Origin: Sulfuricaulis limicola | Lineage (GTDB): Bacteria; Pseudomonadota; Gammaproteobacteria; Acidiferrobacterales; Sulfurifustaceae | DNA: 64,000 bases | Reading direction: 5' to 3' | NCBI RefSeq assembly: GCF_002355735.1 | Contig: NZ_AP014879.1 | Span: 1,984,001 to 2,048,000 of the forward strand | Shown here: piece after piece, positions 9,166 through 17,329 of the stretch | Layout: the number at the start of each line of letters is the position of its first letter | Numbering within the stretch: position 1 is the stretch's first letter | Translations under genes and position numbers: made by a program | Notes under the pieces: generated by a model | Databases searched by the model: none | The model's input: only the letters and a program-made list of their open reading frames with translations | What the model was told of the DNA's origin: nothing

Positions 9166-9945
9166 TTACTGGACGGTTTCGCCGTCGTTGGGCGGTTTTC
9201 CATTGCGGCGGCGGCGATGCGGGTTGTCATGTCGCCGTTCCTCCCCGGACAGGGCCAGCCGGTCCCACAGTTCTTCCAGGCAATGCTCGTCTTCCAGTCC
9301 GGCGCAGTGCAGCGGCGCGAAGCTCAGGAGACAGGCGCGGCTGGGAACGAATACCGCCGCCACCGTCATGCCCTGGGCACGGATACCTTCGATGCGCACC
9401 GGATGAATCGGCGCGCCCGTCAGGGACGACAGCAGGGCGATCCCGCGCTTCAGGGGCAACGGTTCGTGATGGTCCAGATGGATGCGCCCGTGCGGGAACA
9501 GCGCAACGACTTCGCCGTGCTTGAGCGCCTTGCGCGCGGCCTCGAAGGCGCTGCGGGGATTGCGCGTGCGCTCCACCGGGATGCAACCGATGCGGCGCAA
9601 CAACCAGCGCAGCCACCAGCGGTCGTATTCCTCGCGCGCGATCAGGAACCGCAGCGGCCGCGGGCTGGCGGCGATCAGCAGCAGCGGATCGAGGCCGGAG
9701 ACGTGGTTGGACGCCACCAGCGCCCCGCCGGCGGCGGGAAGATTCAGCGGTTCAGAGATCAGATGGTGAATGCGACGGCAGAAAATGCGGTTCAGTCCAT
9801 CGAGGCGGTTGAGCCAGCGGCCGCCCCAGTCGGCGCCGTTGGCGGCCTCGCAGGTGCGCATCAGGCTGTGCCACAACCACGCCAGCAGGATGATGCCCGC
9901 GACCAGCGCCAGGAACAGGAGGAAATGTTCCGTCGTATCCGGCAT
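9166..9945 (-). CDS. PlsC-like lysophospholipid acyltransferase
   Basis: This belongs to the PlsC-like acyltransferase superfamily, which transfers acyl chains to glycerophosphate or related acceptors at the inner membrane. An N-terminal membrane helix (about residues 8-25) is visible. The catalytic NHx4D box is intact (Asn80-His81 to Asp86). The substrate-binding box is FPHG at 150-153 where the family usually has FPEG, so the conserved glutamate is a histidine. A PVR-type block IHPVRIEG follows near residue 187. The stop lies 4 nt after the upstream permease reads in on the same strand, so the two may be cotranscribed. The acceptor is unknown; the altered box hints at an unusual substrate. 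Confidence 0.8.
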   Translation of the reverse strand: MPDTTEHFLLFLALVAGIILLAWLWHSLMRTCEAANGADWGGRWLNRLDGLNRIFCRRIHHLISEPLNLPAAGGALVASNHVSGLDPLLLIAASPRPLRFLIAREEYDRWWLRWLLRRIGCIPVERTRNPRSAFEAARKALKHGEVVALFPHGRIHLDHHEPLPLKRGIALLSSLTGAPIHPVRIEGIRAQGMTVAAVFVPSRACLLSFAPLHCAGLEDEHCLEELWDRLALSGEERRHDNPHRRRRNGKPPNDGETVQ

Positions 9946-9949
9946 GGGC

Positions 9950-11260
9950 TCAATCCGGGTGCATCGCCGCGGCGCGTCCGCGGCGCTCGTTCACGGTCAA
10001 CAGCAGCAGGAGCCCGGCGATGAAAAACGCGCAGGTGGACAGCAAGGCCTGGCGGTGATTGCCGTGCGTGAGAAACGTCACCAGCCCGTAAACCAGCGGC
10101 CCGATGACGGCGGCGAGCTTGCCGGCCAGCCCCCACAGGCCGAAAAATTCCGCCGCGCGTTCCGGCGGCGAGAACTGCCCCACCAGGGCGCGCCCGGCCG
10201 ACTGGCTGGAGCCGAGTGCGAGACCCACGAGATTCGCCACCACCCAGAAACCGGCGCGGCTTTCGATGAAGTACGCCAGCACCAGCGCCACGACCCACAC
10301 TACCAGCGTCACCGCCAGTGTGCGCACCGAGCCGAGACGATCCTGCACCAGACCGAAGGTGAGCGCGCCCACCGCCGCCGTCACATTGACCACCATGATC
10401 AGGATGATGTTTTCCTGCATGGTGAAACCCATCGCCTCCTGCGCGTAAATCACGGCCAGCACCACCACCGTGTTGATGCCGCAGTAATACACCGCGAGGG
10501 TGACGAGAAAACGGAACAGGTCGCGATAGTGGCGCGCGTGCGCCAAAGTGTGGCGCACGCGCGCGAAGCCGATGCGGAAATAATTTTCACCCGGAGCCAG
10601 CCTGTGCGGCACGGCGCGCTCGCGCAACCATATAAAGGTGGGAAGCGCCGCCAGCGCGAACATCGCAGCGGTTATCCACAGGGTCACGGGCACGTATTGC
10701 TCGGCGACATCGCCGCGCGCCTGCGCCGACTGGATGTACGCCAGACACAGGCCCAGCACCAGCAGCCCCCCGACGTAACCGAGCGACCAGCCGTAGCCCG
10801 AGATGCGCCCCATTTCCTTCTGGCTGGCGATCTCGGGCAGAAACGCGGCGATGAAATTCTCGCCGCTGGCGAACATCAATGTCGCCAGAATCACCAGGGT
10901 CATGCCGAGCGCCACGTCGCCACGCCCGACAAAAGCGAGCGCCGCGGTAAACAGCACGCAACCGAAGGTGGTGAAGGCGAGGAATCTTTTTTTATGCGCA
11001 CCGTGATCGGCGATGGCGCCGAGCACCGGCGCGCTGACCAGCACCAGAAAATTGGTGATCGCCATGGCCACGGTCCACAGCAGCGTCGCCGTGCCGCTGC
11101 GGTCCGCGCCGTTGGCGGCCACAACGCCGACGAAATAGGCGTTGAACACCGCCGTCAGCACCACCGTGGTATAGCCGGAATTGGCAAAGTCGTACATCGC
11201 CCACGCCAGCACCTCGCGTCTGGGTACCGTCAGGGGGATGGGCAACGTCTCTGTCACCAC
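9950..11260 (-). CDS. MFS permease, UMF1/Atg22-like
   Basis: This is a polytopic inner-membrane protein with about 11-12 hydrophobic helices, of the major facilitator superfamily. The opening LAWAMYDFANSGYTTVV is characteristic of the UMF1 (Atg22-like) group, whose bacterial members have no established substrate. A GTG at 11260 is chosen because AGG lies 6 nt upstream and the conserved part begins soon after; an in-frame TTG at 11293 is the longest alternative. It ends 4 nt before the start of the acyltransferase gene downstream, which suggests an operon. The substrate is not predictable from the sequence. Confidence 0.85.
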   Translation of the reverse strand: MVTETLPIPLTVPRREVLAWAMYDFANSGYTTVVLTAVFNAYFVGVVAANGADRSGTATLLWTVAMAITNFLVLVSAPVLGAIADHGAHKKRFLAFTTFGCVLFTAALAFVGRGDVALGMTLVILATLMFASGENFIAAFLPEIASQKEMGRISGYGWSLGYVGGLLVLGLCLAYIQSAQARGDVAEQYVPVTLWITAAMFALAALPTFIWLRERAVPHRLAPGENYFRIGFARVRHTLAHARHYRDLFRFLVTLAVYYCGINTVVVLAVIYAQEAMGFTMQENIILIMVVNVTAAVGALTFGLVQDRLGSVRTLAVTLVVWVVALVLAYFIESRAGFWVVANLVGLALGSSQSAGRALVGQFSPPERAAEFFGLWGLAGKLAAVIGPLVYGLVTFLTHGNHRQALLSTCAFFIAGLLLLLTVNERRGRAAAMHPD

Positions 11261-11319
11261 TCGGGGCCTGGTCACTGCGCGTAATATAAGCAAGACCGGC
11301 GGGCGAAGCGAGCAAACCC

Positions 11320-11401
11320 GTAGGGCGCATCAGGCGATAGCCGTAATGCGCCGGATGCGAACTCCATACGGCGCAATGCGCTGCGCTTATTGCGCCCTGC
11401 A
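11320..11401. repeat. Imperfect palindromic intergenic repeat
   Basis: Imperfect inverted arms of about 31 nt begin with GTAGGGCGCAT on the left and end with ATTGCGCCCTGC on the right. The right arm includes GCGCAATGCGCTGCGCTTAT. The text matches the widespread GTAGGGCGCAATAAGCGCAG type of proteobacterial repeat. It lies upstream of the permease and downstream of the ArsR gene, both on the minus strand. Confidence 0.75.
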
Positions 11402-11442
11402 GTTCTACTTAAAACCGCTTGGGAGCAGTATGGCGGACCGGG

Positions 11443-11787
11443 TCAGCGAAAGGCGGAGGCGACTACGGGGGCGGCGGGCGCCTTGGCCATGATGAATTCG
11501 CGCACCACGCGCATGACCTCGGCGCAGTGATCGTGATTGACGCGGTAGTACACCTCCTTGCCGCGTTTTTCACATACCAGCAATTCGGCGTTGCGCAGGA
11601 TTTTCAGGTGGTGCGAGATCGCCGGGCGGCTGATCTTGAACAGGCGCGCGATGTCGTTGACGCAGATTTCTTCGCCGGGCTCGAACAAAAGCAGGATTTG
11701 CTGGCGCGTGGTGTCGCCGAGCGCGAAAAAGAACCGGGAGAAACGATCCCAGCCGTCTGGCAGACTGTTGGCATACTCTGACTTCAT
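11443..11787 (-). CDS. ArsR/SmtB-family transcriptional regulator
   Basis: This is a small winged-helix repressor of the ArsR family (114 aa). The recognition region reads VNDIARLFKISRPAISHHLK, followed by a beta-wing GKEVYYRVN. The classical arsenite site ELCVCDL is not present: the equivalent is EEICVNDI with one cysteine (Cys42). Two further cysteines are Cys72 and Cys88, so the signal might be thiol-based or a different metal; this is inference. The ATG at 11787 is preferred because upstream in-frame sequence to 11862 does not resemble the family. It is divergent from the antiporter at 11962, its probable target. Confidence 0.88.
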   Translation of the reverse strand: MKSEYANSLPDGWDRFSRFFFALGDTTRQQILLLFEPGEEICVNDIARLFKISRPAISHHLKILRNAELLVCEKRGKEVYYRVNHDHCAEVMRVVREFIMAKAPAAPVVASAFR

Positions 11788-11861
11788 GCGGAAACAGACG
11801 GAATCAGCGATGCTCCAAATCTGATGCGAACGGCTGCCAGAATGCGCCCGCGCACCTGACA

Positions 11862-11905
11862 TGTCAATATATTAAAACTTAATGTTTTGTTTATATTCTT
11901 ACTGT
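11862..11905. promoter_or_regulatory. AT-rich divergent control region
   Basis: A sharply AT-rich block containing AATATATTAAAAC and TTTGTTTATATTC lies between the ArsR gene and the antiporter gene in otherwise GC-rich DNA. It holds imperfect dyads (AATATA near the left, TATATT near the right) and -10-like hexamers reading both ways. Such a block is where an ArsR operator and divergent promoters would be expected. No exact operator can be assigned by eye. Confidence 0.4.
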
Positions 11906-11961
11906 TTTGCTCAGGCTGGCTTCGTTAGACTCCCGGAACCAGGACAAAAACGACCAACAAC

Positions 11962-13179
11962 ATGGAAGTTCATACCTTTTTCCTGATCCTGCTGACCATG
12001 CTGCTGTCAGCACGCGTGCTGGGCGAGCTGGCGGCACGGCTGGGAGCCCCGCCCGTGATCGGCGAGCTGTTAGCAGGCGTGCTGCTCGGGCCCAGCCTGC
12101 TCGGCTGGGTCGAACCGACCCCGGTGATCCGGCTGCTGGCGGAAATCGGCATCATCCTGCTGCTGTTCGAGGTTGGCCTGGAGACCGATATCCTGCGACT
12201 GATCCGCACCGGCGTGAAATCCGTCATCGTTGCGGCCGCCGGGATCATCCTGCCATTCGCCTTCGGCGCGCTGGCGGCCATCCACGTTTTCGACCTGAGC
12301 CTGATCACGGCGCTGTTCATTGGCGGCACGCTGACCGCCACCAGCATCGGCATCACCGTGCGGGTGCTGACGGATCTTGGACGCAGCCAGGGCCGCGAAT
12401 CGAACATCGTGCTCGGCGCGGCGGTGATCGACGACGTCGTCGGCATCGTGCTGCTGGCCTTCCTGTACGAATTCTCCTCCGGCGGCGGCATCAACCTCGT
12501 CAATACCGGCAAGGTGCTGCTGTTCATCCTGCTGTTTCTGATCCTGGCGCCGCTTGCCGCCCGGCTCATGGCGGAAGTCATCAAGCGTTTCGAGCGCGTC
12601 AGCCAGATCCCGGGGCTGATCCCGACCACGGTGGTTTCGCTGGTGCTGTTCTTCGCGTGGCTGGCGCATGCCGTCGGCGCGCCGGAACTGCTGGGCGGGT
12701 TTGCCGCCGGCCTGGCGCTGTCGCAACGCTTCTTCTTCCCCATGGGCGTCGCCATCCACACCGACGCCAAGTTCGCGCACCACATGGAAGGCCAGATGCG
12801 CCCGATCGTGCACCTGTTCACGCCGATATTTTTCGTCATGGTCGGCCTGTCGCTCAACTTTCAGGTCATCGACTGGTCTTCCAGCTTCATCTGGACCTTC
12901 TCGGGGGTGCTGTTCGTGCTGGCGGTGGCGGGGAAACTGCTGGGCGCCTTCCTGATCCGGGAAAACCTGCCGACGCGTTTCGCCATCGGCCTGGCCATGG
13001 TGCCGCGCGGCGAGGTCGGCCTGATCTTCGCCGAGCTGGGGCGGTCCTCCGGCATTTTCGACGGTGAAATCTACGCCGCCATGGTCGTGGTGATCGCCCT
13101 GACCACCCTGCTCCCGCCCTTCGTCATGAAATGGCTGTATCGGCGCCACGCCGGAAGTTTCCCGGAGGCGCATGGCTAG
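11962..13179 (+). CDS. Kef-type cation:proton antiporter (CPA2)
   Basis: This is an inner-membrane monovalent cation:proton antiporter of the CPA2 family (KefB/KefC-like transport domain). About 12 hydrophobic segments fill the 405 residues. The ion-binding motif [11 protein letters not shown] near residue 155 carries the conserved paired aspartates. The C-terminal RCK/TrkA-N domain of KefB and KefC is absent, so glutathione gating is unlikely and control may be transcriptional through the divergent ArsR protein. The ATG at 11962 is the only plausible start. Na+ versus K+ specificity is not readable from sequence. Confidence 0.9.
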   Translation: MEVHTFFLILLTMLLSARVLGELAARLGAPPVIGELLAGVLLGPSLLGWVEPTPVIRLLAEIGIILLLFEVGLETDILRLIRTGVKSVIVAAAGIILPFAFGALAAIHVFDLSLITALFIGGTLTATSIGITVRVLTDLGRSQGRESNIVLGAAVIDDVVGIVLLAFLYEFSSGGGINLVNTGKVLLFILLFLILAPLAARLMAEVIKRFERVSQIPGLIPTTVVSLVLFFAWLAHAVGAPELLGGFAAGLALSQRFFFPMGVAIHTDAKFAHHMEGQMRPIVHLFTPIFFVMVGLSLNFQVIDWSSSFIWTFSGVLFVLAVAGKLLGAFLIRENLPTRFAIGLAMVPRGEVGLIFAELGRSSGIFDGEIYAAMVVVIALTTLLPPFVMKWLYRRHAGSFPEAHG

Positions 13180-13193
13180 CGCACGCCTCCGGG
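13161..13193 (+). terminator. Hairpin at the antiporter stop codon
   Basis: Ten-bp arms CCCGGAGGCG and CGCCTCCGGG enclose a 13 nt loop and span the stop codon of the antiporter. No U-run follows, so it is either a weak or factor-dependent terminator or an mRNA-stabilising stem. A TACAAT hexamer directly after it could be the -10 box of nadC. Confidence 0.4.
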
Positions 13194-13226
13194 TTACAAT
13201 CAGGTTCGCGTCATGAGTCTGCCCTG

Positions 13227-14075
13227 ATGTCCAAAGCAAAACTTCCCGAAAACATCGCTGAATCCGTTCGCCAGGCGCTGGCGGAGGACGTCGGCCCGGG
13301 CGATCTCACCGCCGCGCTCATCCCCGCCGAAACGCAGGCCGAGGCACAGGTGGTCACGCGCGAGCCGGCCATCCTCTGCGGCACAGTCTGGTTCGACGAA
13401 GTTTTCCATCAGGTCGACAAGCGCGTCAGCGTCACCTGGAATGCCCATGACGGCGATGCCATTCGCGCCGAACAAATACTTTGCACCCTGCGCGGTCCGG
13501 CGCGCGCGCTGCTCACCGGCGAGCGCGCCGCGCTGAATTTCCTGCAGCTGCTGTCCGGCACCGCCACGCTGACGCGACAATACGTGGACGCCGTGCGCGG
13601 AACCCGCGCGATCATCCTCGACACGCGCAAGACCATTCCCGGACTGCGCCGGGCGCAGAAATACGCGGTCGCCTGCGGCGACGGACAGAATCACCGCCTG
13701 GGCCTGTACGACGCCATCCTGATCAAGGAAAACCACATCGCCGCGGCCGGCTCCGTTGCCGCGGCCTTGCGCGCGGCCAGGGCCTCCGCGCCGAAAGACG
13801 TGACCGTGGAAATCGAAGTGGAAAACCTCGAACAGCTGCGCGAAGCACTCGAAGCCGGCGCCGGGCGCATCCTGCTCGATAATTTCAGCGCCGGGGAATT
13901 AAAGACCGCGGTACGGGAAACGGGCGGGCGCGCCAAACTCGAGGCCTCGGGCGGGGTTAACCTCTCCAACATCCGCACCATCGCCGAAACCGGCGTGGAC
14001 TTCATTTCCATCGGCGCCATCACCAAGAATGTCGTGGCGGTAGACCTGTCCCTGCGCTTCCGCCATCATGACTGA
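13227..14075 (+). CDS. nadC: Nicotinate-nucleotide pyrophosphorylase
   Basis: NadC (quinolinate phosphoribosyltransferase) converts quinolinate and PRPP to nicotinate mononucleotide in de novo NAD synthesis. The family signatures are clear: [11 protein letters not shown], the [16 protein letters not shown] segment that binds substrates, and the barrel-strand motif ILLDNFS. Length is 282 aa, as usual. The ATG at 13227 starts [10 protein letters not shown]; an in-frame extension to 13131 runs back into the antiporter gene and is rejected. A TACAAT at 13194-13199 may be its -10 box. The stop overlaps the next gene by 8 nt, suggesting coupling. Confidence 0.97.
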   Translation: MSKAKLPENIAESVRQALAEDVGPGDLTAALIPAETQAEAQVVTREPAILCGTVWFDEVFHQVDKRVSVTWNAHDGDAIRAEQILCTLRGPARALLTGERAALNFLQLLSGTATLTRQYVDAVRGTRAIILDTRKTIPGLRRAQKYAVACGDGQNHRLGLYDAILIKENHIAAAGSVAAALRAARASAPKDVTVEIEVENLEQLREALEAGAGRILLDNFSAGELKTAVRETGGRAKLEASGGVNLSNIRTIAETGVDFISIGAITKNVVAVDLSLRFRHHD

Positions 14076-14592
14076 ATCGTCTGAAGCAGGGGGGAAACCG
14101 GTGCGGCGCAAGCTCTGGGTAATCGCCGCCGTGTTGATCGCCGGCATGGCCGCTGCCTGGCTGGCAGCATTGCTGCAACCCCGGACACCGACAGCACCGC
14201 CATCCTTGCCGGCCACAGGACTCGCCACGGAAGACGGACGCTACCTGTTCAGCGTCACGCTGCACACGCCGGAGGAAATCGCCGGCCTGCTGGCTCGCGC
14301 CGAGGAACTGGCGAAAATCCGGCGCGCAGACAGCAGCAATACCGGCATCGCGCTGGTGCTGCATGGTCCCGAAATCGAAATTTTCGCGAAAAAGAACTAT
14401 GCGCGATTCCGGGAAACGGTGGACCGCGCGGCGCGGCTCGATGCCGGACGCATCATCGAAGTGAAAATGTGCCGCACTGAAATGCAACGCCTTGGTATCC
14501 GGGAAGAGGATATCCCCGGCTTCATCGAGCTGGTGCCCTACGGACCGGATGAAGAAAGTCGACTGCGCCGCAGCGGTTACGTGTATCTGTGA
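14068..14592 (+). CDS. Membrane-anchored DsrE-like protein
   Basis: An N-terminal basic stretch and membrane helix (about residues 14-36) are followed by a Pro-rich linker and a small domain (about 55-174). The domain resembles the DsrE/DsrF-like fold, with LVLHGPEI near residue 97 and a single cysteine, Cys135 in EVKMCRTEM. This position matches the conserved sulfur-handling cysteine of such proteins, which precedes a region like [17 protein letters not shown]. The likely location is the periplasmic face of the inner membrane. Any role in sulfur transfer is inference. It overlaps nadC by 8 nt and is probably translated with it. Confidence 0.7.
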   Translation: MTESSEAGGKPVRRKLWVIAAVLIAGMAAAWLAALLQPRTPTAPPSLPATGLATEDGRYLFSVTLHTPEEIAGLLARAEELAKIRRADSSNTGIALVLHGPEIEIFAKKNYARFRETVDRAARLDAGRIIEVKMCRTEMQRLGIREEDIPGFIELVPYGPDEESRLRRSGYVYL

Positions 14593-14619
14593 TCAATGCA
14601 TCGGAACGGATGACGCCGG

Positions 14620-16254
14620 TTAATCCGGCGTACCGTCGGCAACCACGCAGTTGCGGCCGATTTTTTTGGCGCGATACAGCGCGCGATCGGCCATGGCAAT
14701 CAGCTCCTCCGGCTTCTGCTGCTCCATGGGAACGAGACTGGCCACGCCGATGCTGACGGTCACATTACTGCCAACCTTTGACGCCGGATGCGCGAAGCCC
14801 ATGTTCTCGATCGCCGCGCGCAGGCGCTCGGCAAGCATGGCGGCGTTCCTGGCATCCGTCTCGGGCAGAATCGCGGCGAATTCCTCCCCGCCGTAACGCG
14901 CGACGACATCGCCGGCCCGGTGCAGGCCGCCGGCCAGGGTGTGCGCGATCCGGCGCAGGCATTCGTCGCCCGTCAGATGGCCGAGCGCGTCATTCAGGGC
15001 CTTGAAATAATCCACGTCGATCATGAGCAGCGCCAGCGGCTTGCGCGCGCGGCGTTCGCGACGCCATTCCAGATCCAGATGCTCCTGAAAGTAGCGGTGG
15101 TTGGCGATACCGGTGAGATCGTCCTGCGTGGACATGCGTTCGAGCCGCCGGTTGGCGCGCTCCAGATCGTGCGAGGCACCGAGCAACCGTTCTTGCGACA
15201 GATTCAGAATACGATTGAGACGCAGGATGTAAAACGCGATGGCGCTGAGCGCCACAACCAGCACCACCATGCCGGCAATCCAGTGCCAATACTGGCGCAG
15301 AATGTCCGCAGTCGACATCCTGCCGTAATCCTCGTAGGGGCCGACATGCAACTCGCGATAAAGCTCGTGCACGGGGGTGTAATCCAGCGGCACGGTCCAG
15401 CCGGCGGACTTGCTCGCTTGCGCCGCCGGGTGTCCGGGCGGCAGGCTCAGCAGCGCGATCGCCACTTGCTGCGCCAGCTCATCGGATGTCTGACGCGCCT
15501 TCGAGAACGGCCACTCGGGATAGAGCCGGGTGCTGAGCGCGAACGGGAAACCCTCTGCGTGTTGCGGGTTGAGGATGCGGAACTGGTCAAGCCGGATTTT
15601 CCCGTCCGCCGCCATGCGTTCCAGCATGTCGGTGCGCACCATGCCGGCGTCCACCTTGCCGTCACGTACCGCGTACACGATCGGGTCCTGCGGCAGGCCG
15701 ATGAATTTGATCTCGGTAAAATCCCTGAACGGATCAATGCCGTGATCCTTGAACTCGCGCCACGCCATGAGAAAACCGCCAAAGGCGTTCTTGTCCACCG
15801 CCATGAACGATCGCCCCCGCAGGTCCTCCAGGTGCTTGACGGACGGATGGTCGGCGCGCGTGAAAATCACCGACCCGAACACGGTATACGGCTGTCCCTG
15901 ACGCAGATTGCGCAGCGTCAGCATGCGCGTCACGCCGTACCGCGCCTCAAGCTCGACATAGGACCCGGGGTTGGTCAGGACGAACTCCACCTCGCCCTGT
16001 GCGACCGCGGGGCCGATGGTGTGATTGTCGAGCGGAACAATAAGGAAACGGCGACCGGGAATCCGTTGCGTCAGGTAATCCGCCGTCGGTGACCAGAGAT
16101 TCAGACTCTCCTGACTGTGCGCCAGCACACCGATGCGCACCGTATCGTCGAGGGCGGTGGCAACAGCGGGCGCCAGCAAGGCAAACAGCGCCACCAGCAT
16201 GGATGCAGCAAGCCGGAAGATGGTCCGCACGGCGGTAAGGGCGCCGCTCCCCAT
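14620..16254 (-). CDS. PhnD-like binding domain fused to GGDEF cyclase
   Basis: A signal-like N-terminus (about residues 8-33) leads into a periplasmic domain of about 250 residues. That domain resembles PhnD-type phosphate/phosphonate substrate-binding proteins (VRIGVLAHS, a central VLTNPGSYVELEARYGV). A membrane helix near 325-347 and a short coiled coil (ILNLSQERLLGASHDLERAN) connect it to a cytoplasmic GGDEF domain. The motif is GGEEF, and RAGD upstream fits the inhibitory I-site, so it should be active. The layout implies that ligand binding outside controls c-di-GMP synthesis inside. The ATG at 16254 is chosen because the signal peptide begins there; the extension to 16428 looks non-coding. 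Confidence 0.9.
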   Translation of the reverse strand: MGSGALTAVRTIFRLAASMLVALFALLAPAVATALDDTVRIGVLAHSQESLNLWSPTADYLTQRIPGRRFLIVPLDNHTIGPAVAQGEVEFVLTNPGSYVELEARYGVTRMLTLRNLRQGQPYTVFGSVIFTRADHPSVKHLEDLRGRSFMAVDKNAFGGFLMAWREFKDHGIDPFRDFTEIKFIGLPQDPIVYAVRDGKVDAGMVRTDMLERMAADGKIRLDQFRILNPQHAEGFPFALSTRLYPEWPFSKARQTSDELAQQVAIALLSLPPGHPAAQASKSAGWTVPLDYTPVHELYRELHVGPYEDYGRMSTADILRQYWHWIAGMVVLVVALSAIAFYILRLNRILNLSQERLLGASHDLERANRRLERMSTQDDLTGIANHRYFQEHLDLEWRRERRARKPLALLMIDVDYFKALNDALGHLTGDECLRRIAHTLAGGLHRAGDVVARYGGEEFAAILPETDARNAAMLAERLRAAIENMGFAHPASKVGSNVTVSIGVASLVPMEQQKPEELIAMADRALYRAKKIGRNCVVADGTPD

Positions 16255-16486
16255 GCCGAAAAACACTGTATACAGCCCTGGCGTGGATTCGGAGTATTGG
16301 GATGCCGATGCTTCAGATGAGCATATCCCGTGCCAAAACAAGCCAGCCCGGACTGTCGGTTTGACCCATGTCAATTTCCCCGGGAAACAGCGTTTGTTTG
16401 CCGCCTTGGCGGCCTGACGAAGGCTCAATACGAACCCCGCGGGGACCCGAGACGAACGCGATCCGGGGAGTGATAGCGCTTTAGAT

Positions 16487-17329
16487 TTATCCTGACGATG
16501 GATTTGACAGTGCTTTTGTCAGGTATTCGACAAAACGATCACGATAACTCTGGCGTTGAAACGCCTGGATGTGGCCGCCACCCGGCACGATCCACAGCTG
16601 TTTCGGTTCACGCGCAAGTTCGAACAGGCGTTGCCCGTGATGCACCGGCACGATCGGGTCCTGGTCGCCGTGAATGATCAGCAGCGGGATCGGGCTGATG
16701 GCCGCCACGGCGCGTGACGGGCTGTAGTCATCGGCTATCGTCCATGAAAGCGGATACTGGAACGGCCAGGTCAGCCAGAAGTCACCGAGCTTCTCGCGCG
16801 TGATGCTTCGGTATCCGGAAAACGCGCTCTCCACCACCAGCGCGCGAATGTGCCGGCGGTACGGCGAGTGCGCGACGTTGTAAATGGAAATGGCGCCACC
16901 GAGACTCTGGCCGAACATCACGAGGCGGTTGGCGTCTACGTCCGGGCGCGCGATCAACATCTTCAGCGCACTCTCCACGTCATCCTGCACGCCGGCCAGC
17001 GTGGGCTTGCCCGCGGAGGCGCCGTAGCCGCGGTAGTCCAGCAGGAACACGTTGAAGCCCCGCTCCGGCAACCAGCGCACCGACATGATGTGGGTGCTGA
17101 CGTTCTCGGCATTGCCGTGCAGAAACAGAATGGTCCCGAGCGCCCTGCCCGTCGCGGGCAGGAACCAGCCGTGCAGGCGCGTGCCGTCGCCGGCGTTGAA
17201 ATAAACGTCTTCGTACTTCAGCCCCAGCCGCTCGGGTGTCTGGACGTGCTCGCGATAGGGATAGAAAAAAACATTGCTGCAGCCGGCAAGGCCGAGCGAG
17301 AACAGGACAAGGATCAGCCAGCGCCGCAT
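16487..17329 (-). CDS. Alpha/beta-hydrolase lipoprotein
   Basis: This is a predicted lipoprotein with lipobox LAGC ending at Cys17, so the enzyme is tethered to a membrane facing the periplasm. The hydrolase core has HGNAENVS as the oxyanion region, nucleophile motif GQSLGG, an acid in HGDQDPIVP and a histidine in GGGHIQAF. It resembles the Bem46/YfhR-type hydrolases; the substrate is unknown. Its ATG shares a base with the stop codon of the upstream DUF4105 gene (TGATG), so the two are translationally coupled. This places it in a cell-envelope cluster with DUF4105 and DUF3015 proteins. Confidence 0.88.
   Translation of the reverse strand: MRRWLILVLFSLGLAGCSNVFFYPYREHVQTPERLGLKYEDVYFNAGDGTRLHGWFLPATGRALGTILFLHGNAENVSTHIMSVRWLPERGFNVFLLDYRGYGASAGKPTLAGVQDDVESALKMLIARPDVDANRLVMFGQSLGGAISIYNVAHSPYRRHIRALVVESAFSGYRSITREKLGDFWLTWPFQYPLSWTIADDYSPSRAVAAISPIPLLIIHGDQDPIVPVHHGQRLFELAREPKQLWIVPGGGHIQAFQRQSYRDRFVEYLTKALSNPSSG

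Noticed and set aside
6456-9524. A 1022-codon open frame on the plus strand opposite clpB
   Set aside because: The product has no recognisable family and mirrors the ClpB codons. All ClpB motifs are on the minus strand.
14608-14626. ACGCCGG-TTAAT-CCGGCGT palindrome between the DsrE-like and SBP-GGDEF genes
   Set aside because: The arms are only 7 bp, they overlap the stop codon of the GGDEF gene, and no U-run follows in either direction, so I could not call a terminator.
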